Below the pieces are notes generated by a model. It saw only the letters and a program-made list of their open reading frames with translations. It had not been told where the DNA came from and did not search any database. The position numbers and the translations under genes were made by a program. From positions 1 to 5,727 of the forward strand of contig CAJYOV010000117.1 of assembly GCA_913776405.1 (NCBI GenBank): a stretch of 5,727 bases of DNA, given 5' to 3'. Below are positions 1-5,727 of this stretch, piece after piece. Numbering within the stretch: position 1 is the first letter of the stretch; every line of letters starts with the position of its first letter. This stretch comes from Pseudobdellovibrionaceae bacterium (GTDB lineage: Bacteria; Bdellovibrionota; Bdellovibrionia; Bdellovibrionales; JAMPXM01).

Positions 1-780
1 AATCTTCTTGCGAACGCGATCAAGTTTACCGAGCGTGGATCGGTCGAGGTGTCTGTCGGGTGTGTCGACGATAATGGCCTGCCTCAGCTTTTTGTGCGGG
101 TTAAGGACACGGGCATTGGGATTGCGACAGAGGCGCAACAGCGGCTCTTTGCACCGTTTAGCCAAGCCGACATGTCACTGAGTCGAAAGTTCGGCGGCAC
201 GGGTCTGGGACTTGCGCTTTCGCGCAAGATCGCGCGTTCTCTCGGCGGCGATCTCGTTATTGAGAGCAGTGCTCCAGGTTGCGGCAGCCTCTTCACACTG
301 TGGGTGCCGTTCGAGCGCGCGCCTGAGCAAATCATGAACGAGATGCGTTCGCCGCCTTCTCGAGATTCGAGCGAGACAATCACACGCGCACTTTCAACGC
401 CAAAACTCGATGGCCTCAACATCCTTCTCGCGGAGGATTCCGCCGACAACCAAGTTTTATTGACCCGGATCTTAGAAGCTCTCGGTGCAAATATCACTCT
501 TGCGGAAAACGGCGAAGAAGCGATCACGCTTGCTCTCAAAACGAAGGTCGATCTGGTTTTGATGGACATTCAAATGCCACTTCTCGATGGCTACGAAGCT
601 ACAAGACGACTGCGTGAAAAAGGTTTCACGAAGCCGATCTTGGCACTGACGGCACACGCACTCGACTCTGAGTTCGAGCGCGCGCTTGAGGCAGGGTGTA
701 ACGATCGAATTTTGAAACCGATCGACACTGAAAAACTCATTTCAACGATTCTTGCGAGCGCGGTCCTCGCGCACGCCTGA
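1..780 (+). CDS. Hybrid sensor histidine kinase, C-terminal part (HATPase_c + receiver domain); 5' end outside window
   Basis: The frame is open from base 1, so this is the last 259 residues of a longer protein; the GTG at 49 is an internal Val codon, not the start. The first residues, NLLANAIKFTERG, are the N-box of a GHKL ATPase. The G1 box DTGIGI follows at window residues 36-41, the F-box (LFAPFSQAD) at 49-57 and the G2 box GGTGLGL at 65-71. After a linker of about 40 residues comes a receiver domain (about 139-255) with acidic pocket E145/D146, phosphoacceptor D189 in LMDIQMP, conserved T217 and K239 in LKPID. The protein ends just after the receiver and has no HPt domain. The expected role is ATP-dependent autophosphorylation at a His upstream of the window, then intramolecular transfer to D189 and onward relay. 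The sensor domain and signal cannot be seen. The gene converges on the neighbouring operon, so a functional link is not implied. The family assignment is very secure. Confidence 0.96.
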   Translation, partial: NLLANAIKFTERGSVEVSVGCVDDNGLPQLFVRVKDTGIGIATEAQQRLFAPFSQADMSLSRKFGGTGLGLALSRKIARSLGGDLVIESSAPGCGSLFTLWVPFERAPEQIMNEMRSPPSRDSSETITRALSTPKLDGLNILLAEDSADNQVLLTRILEALGANITLAENGEEAITLALKTKVDLVLMDIQMPLLDGYEATRRLREKGFTKPILALTAHALDSEFERALEAGCNDRILKPIDTEKLISTILASAVLAHA

Positions 781-793
781 AAGTCGTACAGCG

Positions 794-834
794 GACTTGT
801 TGATCGATACGATCTAGCGATAGACGATCAAGTC
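794..834. terminator. Imperfect inverted repeat at the convergent junction (possible weak bidirectional terminator)
   Basis: GACTT plus TGATCG (794-806, with a short bulge) can pair with CGATCAAGTC (825-834). Inside it, TCTA-GCGA-TAGA (813-824) forms a small stem with a GNRA-type loop. The element spans the 33-base gap between the kinase stop and the stop of the facing 945-residue gene, and covers the last codons of the latter. Neither strand has a T-tract after the stem, so it is not a classical intrinsic terminator. It may only be a structured 3' end. Confidence 0.25.
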
Positions 835-3651
835 GGATGTCTTAAGTGCTTCCGGTGCGCCTGTACCGCCAACCATGAGGTAGCCGCGTTTGCCAATTGA
901 AGCGAAGGCAAATTGGTGACGTGGATACGAAAGAAACCCAGCCGAGTAAACGCCTTCAGTGGTGGGATCGTAGATCTCGACCGTTTTTTGCGCTGACGCA
1001 GAAGAAATTTCTTTCGTATCGAATGCGGCATTCGACGTGTCACCACCGGCAAAAAGCACTCGACCATCAAGAAGAAGTGTCGCCGCCATTTTTCCGCGTG
1101 CGATTTCAAGCGTGTCTTGAATCGCCCTAAACGTTTCGGTTCGGGGATCGAAGACTTCAATCGAACGAAGGGCCTTAAGGTCGCCGTCGACACTTCGCGA
1201 GTAACCGCCCGCAATCACCACCTGGCCGTTCTCCAAGCGTACGGCCGAGTGGCCGGCTCGCCCCTGGTTGAGTGGCAGATCAAGAGATTCAATCGTTCTA
1301 AGACGAGTATCAAGGATTTCGACCGCACTCGTCATACGACCTTCCTGATAACCGCCGACAATCAGAATTCTTTCGTCCGAGAGAAGAGTTGCGGTGTGGT
1401 CTTGGCGAGGGACAGAGAGCGAGCCCCACGAATCAAGACTCTTATTTTTTGGGTCATAGACTTCGACTTCCGCAATCGAATTTGCGCCCGGAAGTGCTAA
1501 TTCAATTGCACCTGTATGGCCTCCGACGAAAACAATGCGACCGTCCGCAAGGCCCGTAGCGGTCTGGCCCGATCGACGGCTGTGAAATTTGGCCGCCAAA
1601 GTCTCAACGGAGTTCGTTGCCGGATCAAAGATTTCAAGAGTATCTGAGAATCCGCCAGCGAATAAAATTCGGCCATCTGGGAGAAGGGAACTCGTGTGAA
1701 GAGCGCGACCGCGACTCATATTCGTTGAGAGCGGAACGCATTTGTCACGAGTCTGAATTTCCATTGAGGCCAGATAAAGAGAAGAGCCGTTTGAAGCGAA
1801 ACCGCCTGAAACGAGAACGCGTCCACCTCCGATATCGATGGCGCTTGCGCCGACTCGAATCGAGCATTGAGTCTCACGGAGTGCCACGGTCACGGATTGG
1901 CTGAAGTCGAGAAGCTTACATCCAGCGGGGTTAGCAAGCGGGCACGTGAGAGAGGCAGAGTTCCCACGACCATCTAGATTTTGAAGCGAAGTTAAGTTTC
2001 TAATCGCGTCCAGGGAGGTGAGCGCGTTGTTTGAGACGTCGAGTGTCTTCAAATTCGCGAGACCTCTCAAGGCTTCGATCGAGGTCAAGTTCTTGCGCGG
2101 AATCTTAAGCGTTTCGAGGTTTGAGAGTGCGCCGATCGGGCGTAAGTCATCGACCGCTAGAGTCGGGTCTGAAAGATCGAGCTCGCGCAGACTCTGAAGT
2201 CGATCATCCAGTTTCGTGCAGAGGTCGCCTTTAGAAAGTTCGCTGACATCGAGGACTTTGGTTTGGAGGAGATAGGTCTTCAAGGACTGGATCGTCGATT
2301 GGAGTGACGGGTGTTCGGCATTCGCAAGGTCACACCACTGAATGAAAACTTCAGGCAGAGTGAGTTTCTCGATCGAAGCGAGTCCTGGCCGATTCTTGTT
2401 AGTGAAATCGATGTCGTTTCTAGTCGCTTCGAGCTCGCCTCGGCACTTTGAATATCCGTAGGCGTAGCAGTTTTCAATCGCGGTTGAAACGCGACTCATA
2501 TTGCGAAGAAACAACGCTTCAAGACCATTCATCTCTTCGCGCTGTCGGTCAGAAAGACGAGGGATTTTGCCGAAAGCGAGTTGATGCGAGTACGACCACT
2601 TTTCGTACTCTTCCTCGAAGATTGAGTTCAGTTGCGACAGTTCAGCTTGGAAGGTGTCTTCAGTCGTTTTATCTGGAGCGGCTGGGAATTGCGCGCCGAT
2701 ATAGCGAAACGGCCGCGTCACAACTTGCGTTACGGCATAGTTTTTCCCGTTCGCAATTTGTGAGGGAAAGTTTTCGCCATCTTGGGCATTCGCGTAGGCG
2801 ATTGCGTTCGCCAAAACCTTCATGCAAGGTGCTAAATCGCCGAACGAGCAATTGACGACGCTAAGAGCATTCCGAGCGCACTCTGGATCGGCTTTTCCAT
2901 CTTCGAGGGTCGGGCAGAGGATGCGCCCTTTCTTTGAGGGGTCTCCACCTTGTTGCTCGACACGCACTGAGAGAGTGTTGCTAGAACTGAAATTCGAAGA
3001 TGATTTTTCAAACTTGCCTTCGACGTTGTAGACAGCTGACTCGACCCCAAAAGCCGCTGCAAATTTCTGCTTTTCGTACTTCGAGACGAAGGTCACTTTC
3101 AAATTGATGAGAAGACGTGCGGCAAGCTTTCGTGCATAAACATATTCGTCGCCACAGTACTGGAAAAACGGGCGCTGGTCTTTGAGGTAATCCTCTATCC
3201 CTGGGCGAGCTACGATTGGGTGAGCTTTTGAGTTCTCGGCATATTCTTGGAAGCCGTCTTCAGAGATATAGTTATAAGAGATCGAGTACGCGTTCGCCTT
3301 TGACTCATTCAAAAATTCGGCAGACGCGGAAGTTGTCGTCACACCTGATCTGTATTTTCCGCCCAGCGAAAGACCTAGTTTGTCAGCAAGAGCCGATTGG
3401 CTGGCTTCGAGCTTTAAACTCATCGAACCTGATGAGATTTGCCGATCTGGCGTTGTGATATTGCTCACCTCGACGCAATCGCCGCGAAACTCGGACTTTC
3501 GCGAATCAAAACCTGCGCCCATCGGGCGGTAGTTATTGTTGTCAGGCGAGACCGGAATAATTGAATCTGCGAAAGCCGAATGGCTGACAGTGAGGCTTAA
3601 GAGCATCGCAGAGACGGTAAATGGAAAGACGGGTAAAAGACGAAGTTTCAT
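814..3651 (-). CDS. Exported MACPF/CDC-like (perforin-type) protein with leucine-rich repeats and a C-terminal Kelch propeller
   Basis: Seen (945 residues): a signal peptide with a basic start, hydrophobic core and AFA/DS cleavage site after residue 28. Residues about 40-240 look like a MACPF/CDC domain: a GxGFD motif at 45-49, an alternating small/polar stretch at about 90-128 (candidate TMH1), FFQYCGDEYV at 162-171 where perforins have the Y-G-T-H-[FY] motif, a second amphipathic stretch at about 190-232 (candidate TMH2), then a GGD turn. Residues 240-480 are mostly helical. About four 22-residue LRRs follow (485-572), then seven Kelch-type motifs (596-945). Fourteen cysteines fit an oxidised extracytoplasmic location. 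Known: MACPF/CDC proteins oligomerise into membrane pores, while LRR and Kelch domains bind ligands. Inferred: a secreted pore-former or adhesin with built-in target recognition. It is the last gene of the operon; its ATG overlaps the preceding TGA and has an AGGAAG ribosome site. The LRR and Kelch calls are firm, the MACPF call moderate. It could instead be a non-lytic surface-binding protein. Confidence 0.85.
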   Translation of the reverse strand: MKLRLLPVFPFTVSAMLLSLTVSHSAFADSIIPVSPDNNNYRPMGAGFDSRKSEFRGDCVEVSNITTPDRQISSGSMSLKLEASQSALADKLGLSLGGKYRSGVTTTSASAEFLNESKANAYSISYNYISEDGFQEYAENSKAHPIVARPGIEDYLKDQRPFFQYCGDEYVYARKLAARLLINLKVTFVSKYEKQKFAAAFGVESAVYNVEGKFEKSSSNFSSSNTLSVRVEQQGGDPSKKGRILCPTLEDGKADPECARNALSVVNCSFGDLAPCMKVLANAIAYANAQDGENFPSQIANGKNYAVTQVVTRPFRYIGAQFPAAPDKTTEDTFQAELSQLNSIFEEEYEKWSYSHQLAFGKIPRLSDRQREEMNGLEALFLRNMSRVSTAIENCYAYGYSKCRGELEATRNDIDFTNKNRPGLASIEKLTLPEVFIQWCDLANAEHPSLQSTIQSLKTYLLQTKVLDVSELSKGDLCTKLDDRLQSLRELDLSDPTLAVDDLRPIGALSNLETLKIPRKNLTSIEALRGLANLKTLDVSNNALTSLDAIRNLTSLQNLDGRGNSASLTCPLANPAGCKLLDFSQSVTVALRETQCSIRVGASAIDIGGGRVLVSGGFASNGSSLYLASMEIQTRDKCVPLSTNMSRGRALHTSSLLPDGRILFAGGFSDTLEIFDPATNSVETLAAKFHSRRSGQTATGLADGRIVFVGGHTGAIELALPGANSIAEVEVYDPKNKSLDSWGSLSVPRQDHTATLLSDERILIVGGYQEGRMTSAVEILDTRLRTIESLDLPLNQGRAGHSAVRLENGQVVIAGGYSRSVDGDLKALRSIEVFDPRTETFRAIQDTLEIARGKMAATLLLDGRVLFAGGDTSNAAFDTKEISSASAQKTVEIYDPTTEGVYSAGFLSYPRHQFAFASIGKRGYLMVGGTGAPEALKTSDLIVYR
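817..1866 (-). repeat. Seven Kelch-type repeats (predicted beta-propeller) in the 945-residue protein
   Basis: Seven copies of a [DN]GR[IV]LxxGG-like strand pair occur at residues 608-617, 659-667, 703-711, 759-767, 808-816, 862-870 and 921-929. Most are followed 10-30 residues later by an [IV]E[IV][FY]DP strand (for example 672-677, 728-733, 830-835 and 891-896) and are preceded by an R-x-x-H/G-x-x-[AS] turn. This is the galactose-oxidase/Kelch pattern, and seven motifs suggest one closed seven-bladed propeller ending the protein. Spacing varies from about 44 to 59 residues because of blade-connecting loops. The repeats have diverged at DNA level, so they are not a recent tandem duplication. 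Confidence 0.85.
1927..2199 (-). repeat. Block of about four 22-residue leucine-rich repeats in the 945-residue protein
   Basis: Residues 485-572 follow the SDS22/internalin-like consensus LxxLxxLxLxxNxLxxLxxLxx. The units begin at L485, L509, L531 and L553. The second and third are exactly 22 residues long and the first is slightly longer. The fourth breaks off into a Cys-containing segment (C570, C578) that may cap the array. Four units are few for a stand-alone LRR solenoid, so this is probably a short recognition or spacer module between the pore-like half and the propeller. Confidence 0.8.
2932..3534 (-). other. Predicted MACPF/CDC-like domain (residues about 40-240 of the 945-residue protein)
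   Basis: The order of landmarks follows the perforin/CDC core: GAGFD near the N-terminus, a first alternating stretch rich in Gly, Ser, Thr and Ala (LGLSLGGKYRSG and beyond), FFxxCGDEYV at the position of the family signature, a second amphipathic stretch rich in Ser, then a Gly-Gly turn. In canonical MACPF members the two stretches unfurl into membrane-crossing hairpins. The call rests on motif order and pattern by eye, with no profile score. C166 and D168 replace the usual Tyr/Gly and His of the signature, so the match is remote. Confidence 0.6.
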
Positions 3652-4082
3652 AACTTCCTTTCAGACAGTTCGCGCAAGTATCTCAGCGCGCGCGAATTCG
3701 GATTGAGGTCTTTAAAGCGTTTCAACTCAGGGTCGTCGACGGTGTTGAGTTGAGCGAAGAAGCGGTCAGTGTCGGCGTCTGAATGCCAGTCTTGCGGAGC
3801 GTTCTTTGAGGTCCATTCAATAAGAAGAACGCGAGCGAATCGAGCGCCTGTTCCGCGTACTACGGCATCTTGAGACTTCAGGTCTGCAGAAAGACGTTTA
3901 GCAACAGCGGTCTCGATCTTTTTCCCGGGCGCTGTCGTAAGGAAGAGTGATTGAGTCGTTTCTGTGCCGATGTGATCGACGTTCAGTGCCGCCGTTTCGT
4001 TTTCGATGACATGACCAACAGCGATGGCCGAGAGAACTAAGCCGAAGACCGCGCCTACAAGCAGGAGCGAACGGGTTTTCAC
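3648..4082 (-). CDS. Small exported or membrane-anchored protein of unknown function (144 residues)
   Basis: I do not recognise a family. The protein starts MKTR and has one hydrophobic segment (residues about 5-23, LLLVGAVFGLVLSAIAVG), which could be a signal peptide (cleavage near AVG) or an uncleaved anchor. The rest (about 25-144) is soluble, charged and probably mostly helical, with no cysteine. The start is a GTG overlapping the upstream TGA (GTGA), supported by GAGGTGAG just upstream. It ends in an ATGA overlap with the large MACPF/LRR/Kelch gene, so the two should be made together. Its N-terminal layout resembles the preceding 231-residue protein: a hydrophobic segment, then ALNVD near residue 32 and IETAV near 56. 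Possible roles by context (inference) are anchor, periplasmic chaperone or self-protection factor for the large protein. Confidence 0.82.
   Translation of the reverse strand: MKTRSLLLVGAVFGLVLSAIAVGHVIENETAALNVDHIGTETTQSLFLTTAPGKKIETAVAKRLSADLKSQDAVVRGTGARFARVLLIEWTSKNAPQDWHSDADTDRFFAQLNTVDDPELKRFKDLNPNSRALRYLRELSERKL
3654..3659 (-). promoter_or_regulatory. Ribosome binding site of the 945-residue gene
   Basis: AGGAAG on the minus strand lies just upstream of the ATG, with GGA four bases from the start codon. It sits inside the last codons of the 144-residue gene. It supports the ATG whose last bases form the ATGA overlap with the preceding stop, and allows initiation in addition to coupled re-initiation. 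Confidence 0.7.
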
Positions 4083-4774
4083 AGGCTCACCTCGTAGACA
4101 GAAGCGAGTTTTGAGGCGCGATCAAAAACGCGTGCGCTTTCGGGGTTCTGGGCGACCGCGCGCGAACGAAGTCGTTCGAGCGAGGCGCTTGAGATTTTTG
4201 CCACCACCATCGCGATCTCGACCCGGTCACCGAAGTACTGAACCAAAGAAGGCTTGTGCGATGTGATCTCTGGACCGGCTGGTGCTGCGAGAATCTCTTC
4301 AGCAAGATCGAGGTACGTCGCTGCAAGCGCCCCTTCTCTCGCTTTGAGGCCTTCGTAGAGGACATCGAGAAGAGCCGAGCGTTCTGAAAAATGCGCCTCC
4401 GACAACGATTCGGCGCTGAGAAGTGTCGAGCGAATCGAGTTTTGCAAATCTTTGTCAGAGAGAAGAATCGTGAGCTTTTGCTTTTCGGATTCATTCGGCA
4501 TCACAATCAAACTCAGATCGCGGATCTGAGCTGTCAGCGCCTGTGTGCGACTTTGATTCGCTTGGAGCAGGTGTTGTTCGTGCGACTCTTCGAGTGCGGT
4601 CTTCAAATTTGAATCGCCTGCGAGCGGCTTTGTGAAGCTTTTATTTTCAGTCAATCGTGTTGCAGCTGCGTTTACGTTTACGGCTTCAGATCTCGGTACG
4701 ACAGTGCTGAGGCCAACACAGGCGATGGTCAAGATCGCAAGTCCTGTGGATGCGAGTACGACGTTCGTTTTCAC
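4079..4774 (-). CDS. Exported or membrane-anchored helical protein of unknown function (231 residues)
   Basis: I do not recognise a family. The N-terminus MKTN is followed by a hydrophobic segment at about residues 5-27 that contains one Cys (TIAC, C19). This is a poor lipobox, because the -3 residue is Thr rather than Leu/Val/Ile, so an uncleaved anchor or ordinary signal peptide is more likely than a lipoprotein. Residues about 50-231 are charged, Leu/Ala/Glu-rich and predicted helical, with coiled-coil-like stretches near 55-90 and 97-165. There are no cysteines after the N-terminal segment and no catalytic motif. The GTG start overlaps the protease stop (GTGA) and has AGGAGT six bases upstream. 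The end overlaps the GTG of the 144-residue gene. AVNVN near residue 31 and LKTAL near 57 match a similar pair in that next protein, which hints at a shared N-terminal module. Context suggests an accessory factor between a secreted protease and a candidate pore-former. Confidence 0.82.
   Translation of the reverse strand: MKTNVVLASTGLAILTIACVGLSTVVPRSEAVNVNAAATRLTENKSFTKPLAGDSNLKTALEESHEQHLLQANQSRTQALTAQIRDLSLIVMPNESEKQKLTILLSDKDLQNSIRSTLLSAESLSEAHFSERSALLDVLYEGLKAREGALAATYLDLAEEILAAPAGPEITSHKPSLVQYFGDRVEIAMVVAKISSASLERLRSRAVAQNPESARVFDRASKLASVYEVSL
4087..4092 (-). promoter_or_regulatory. Ribosome binding site of the 144-residue gene
   Basis: AGGTGA on the minus strand (within GAGGTGAG) lies four bases before the GTG start, inside the last codons of the 231-residue gene. 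It decides in favour of the GTG start and the 4-base overlap. Confidence 0.72.
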
Positions 4775-5727
4775 TGAATGACTCCTAATTTTTTGAGGCG
4801 TTGAATTTGTTGGCTGATCAGAACCGCAGTGGATTGTTTTTTGAGCCCTGAATACTGCGAAGATTTTGCTTGAACGAGAGCCTGTTCGAGGTTGTCACCG
4901 CGATAGACGCTGAGAAAAATTTTAGCTGCCACTTCGTCGATAAAGCCGCCGCTCCGCACAGAAAGAAACGTGTTTTGAATTCGACTCGAGTCCGCGGCTT
5001 CAACTCTAAATGGCACACGAGACGTCATTAAAAGGGCAAACCGGATTTTAGTCATCTCAAGCTCAGGAAATGCTTCGAGAACGTCGGCGATTCGGCGTGC
5101 TGCGCGAGGCGCCGCAAAAGACGTTGCAGCCTCACGACAAGAGGACTCGTTCTGCGCACAGCCGAGATCCGCCAGATCTGCGTAGCTCTCGCCGTAAGCC
5201 GAAGTGGAGCTAAGTCGCTTGCCGTCACCACTCGCGGCCACAACAAGAACGTTTTCGGTGTTCATGTTCTGGGGGCAGTTGAGCGATGCGGCTTTATCGG
5301 TGCGCTGACCCGAGTTGCCGGCTGCGACCGTCCAGAGCGCGAGTTCTGAAGTCTGCTTAAAGACTTGCGTGATTCCGCTCTTTGCGCACGCCTCTGGTGT
5401 CATTGGGTACGCAAAAGACAGCGAGCCAACGAACCTGCGATTTGAGGATTCGTTGAAGTTCTCAACGAAGCGAGCGAAGTCGCCGTTCCAAAGATGCTCA
5501 GGAAAAAAGGGAAGAAGCGGGTTTGAGAAGTTGCGGCTCGCAAGTTCTGAGACCGTCCGCCCATGTTCGGCACTCGGTTGCGATTCTTCTGCAAATCGAG
5601 AGAGTCTGCGGCCAAGTTGGAAGGGCTTACGATCTTGAGCCTTAAACCAACCGTAGTAATGCGAATCGACGTGAGGGCCATAGAAAGCTACGCTATCGAC
5701 ATTGGCATCCGTGTAGCCCTCGAAGAT
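4771..5727 (-). CDS. Subtilisin-like (S8) serine protease, C-terminal 318 residues; 5' end outside window
   Basis: The frame stays open to the right edge, so the signal peptide and any prodomain are out of view; the ATG at 5403 is internal. In window residues, the His motif EHGRTVSELAS puts the catalytic His at 55. WTVAAGNSG gives the oxyanion-hole Asn at 138. ATSFAAPRAA gives the nucleophile Ser at 203, with Ala in place of the usual Gly of GTSxAAP. The His-Asn and His-Ser spacings (83 and 148) are close to those of subtilisin (91 and 157). The Asp motif is not canonical: VAFYGPHVDSH (13-23) sits where VAVIDTGVDSH would be, with Gly at the Asp position; D11 or D21 might substitute. After Ser203 there are about 115 residues, including GGFIDEVAAK, longer than the end of a minimal subtilase and ending in a basic helix. 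It is the first visible gene of the operon and overlaps the next gene by GTGA. Likely role (inference): an exported protease that processes an operon partner or external substrates. The family call is strong; activity is uncertain. Confidence 0.92.
   Translation of the reverse strand: MFEGYTDANVDSVAFYGPHVDSHYYGWFKAQDRKPFQLGRRLSRFAEESQPSAEHGRTVSELASRNFSNPLLPFFPEHLWNGDFARFVENFNESSNRRFVGSLSFAYPMTPEACAKSGITQVFKQTSELALWTVAAGNSGQRTDKAASLNCPQNMNTENVLVVAASGDGKRLSSTSAYGESYADLADLGCAQNESSCREAATSFAAPRAARRIADVLEAFPELEMTKIRFALLMTSRVPFRVEAADSSRIQNTFLSVRSGGFIDEVAAKIFLSVYRGDNLEQALVQAKSSQYSGLKKQSTAVLISQQIQRLKKLGVIQ
4781..4786 (-). promoter_or_regulatory. Ribosome binding site of the 231-residue gene
   Basis: AGGAGT on the minus strand lies six bases before the GTG start, inside the final codons of the protease. 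Spacing and match are good, which supports the non-ATG start and the GTGA overlap. Confidence 0.72.

Noticed and set aside
49..51. GTG as the start of the kinase-like gene
   Set aside because: The same frame is open to base 1 and encodes the N-box (NLLANAIKFT), so the gene begins upstream of the window.
84..569. Open frame of 161 codons antisense to the histidine kinase
   Set aside because: It runs opposite to a frame with unmistakable HATPase and receiver motifs, and its product is Ser/Arg-rich with no recognisable domain. It is a shadow of the real gene.
1117..1500. Plus-strand open frame of 127 codons inside the Kelch region
   Set aside because: It is antisense to a regular Kelch repeat array and rich in Arg and Asn in the way reverse-strand shadows are. 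No convincing domain was seen.
2448..2855. Plus-strand open frame of 135 codons opposite the middle of the large gene
   Set aside because: The translation is very Arg/Ser-rich with no motif, while the opposite strand is continuous coding sequence.
4087..4494. Second minus-strand frame of 135 codons within the 231-residue gene
   Set aside because: It is a +1-shifted shadow rich in Arg, Ser and Phe. The overlapping frame has a signal-like N-terminus, a ribosome site and operon-type overlaps at both ends.
4718..4722. Possible lipobox (TIAC) making the 231-residue protein a lipoprotein
   Set aside because: The residue at -3 is Thr rather than Leu/Val/Ile, and a hydrophobic stretch continues after the Cys, which fits an anchor or ordinary signal better.
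5315..5638. Plus-strand open frame of 107 codons opposite the protease
   Set aside because: It is antisense to the protease segment carrying the His and oxyanion Asn motifs and shows no domain of its own.

Overview
The window is a gene-dense piece of a chromosome with roughly even base composition. It carries two convergent transcription units and no stretch over 300 bases without a gene. The only non-coding gap is about 33 bases between the two facing stop codons. No RNA gene, insertion sequence or CRISPR array is visible. A two-component hybrid kinase, several exported proteins and a perforin-like/LRR/Kelch protein together suggest a Gram-negative bacterium of the Bdellovibrionota (Oligoflexia) or myxobacterial type. 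That placement is inference, since the window contains no taxonomic marker.

Left part, + strand (1-780): the 3' end of a hybrid sensor histidine kinase. It holds the ATP-binding domain from the N-box onward, followed by a C-terminal receiver domain. The sensor and dimerisation parts lie outside the window.

Right part, - strand (5727 down to 814): four genes in one tightly coupled operon, in transcription order. (1) The C-terminal 318 residues of a subtilisin-like (S8) serine protease. (2) A 231-residue protein with an N-terminal hydrophobic anchor or signal. (3) A 144-residue protein of the same layout. (4) A 945-residue exported protein with a signal peptide, a MACPF/CDC-like (perforin-type) N-terminal domain, a helical Cys-containing middle, about four leucine-rich repeats and a seven-motif Kelch propeller. 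Each junction is a 4-base stop/start overlap (GTGA, GTGA, ATGA), and each downstream start has its own good Shine-Dalgarno sequence inside the upstream gene. The operon promoter lies beyond the right edge.

Working hypothesis (inference): the operon encodes an exported protease, two small membrane-anchored accessory proteins and a large candidate pore-former with two ligand-binding repeat domains. The protease could mature or release the pore-former, the small proteins could be chaperone, anchor or immunity factors, and the LRR and Kelch parts could provide target recognition. Nothing in the window shows a functional link between the operon and the convergent kinase.
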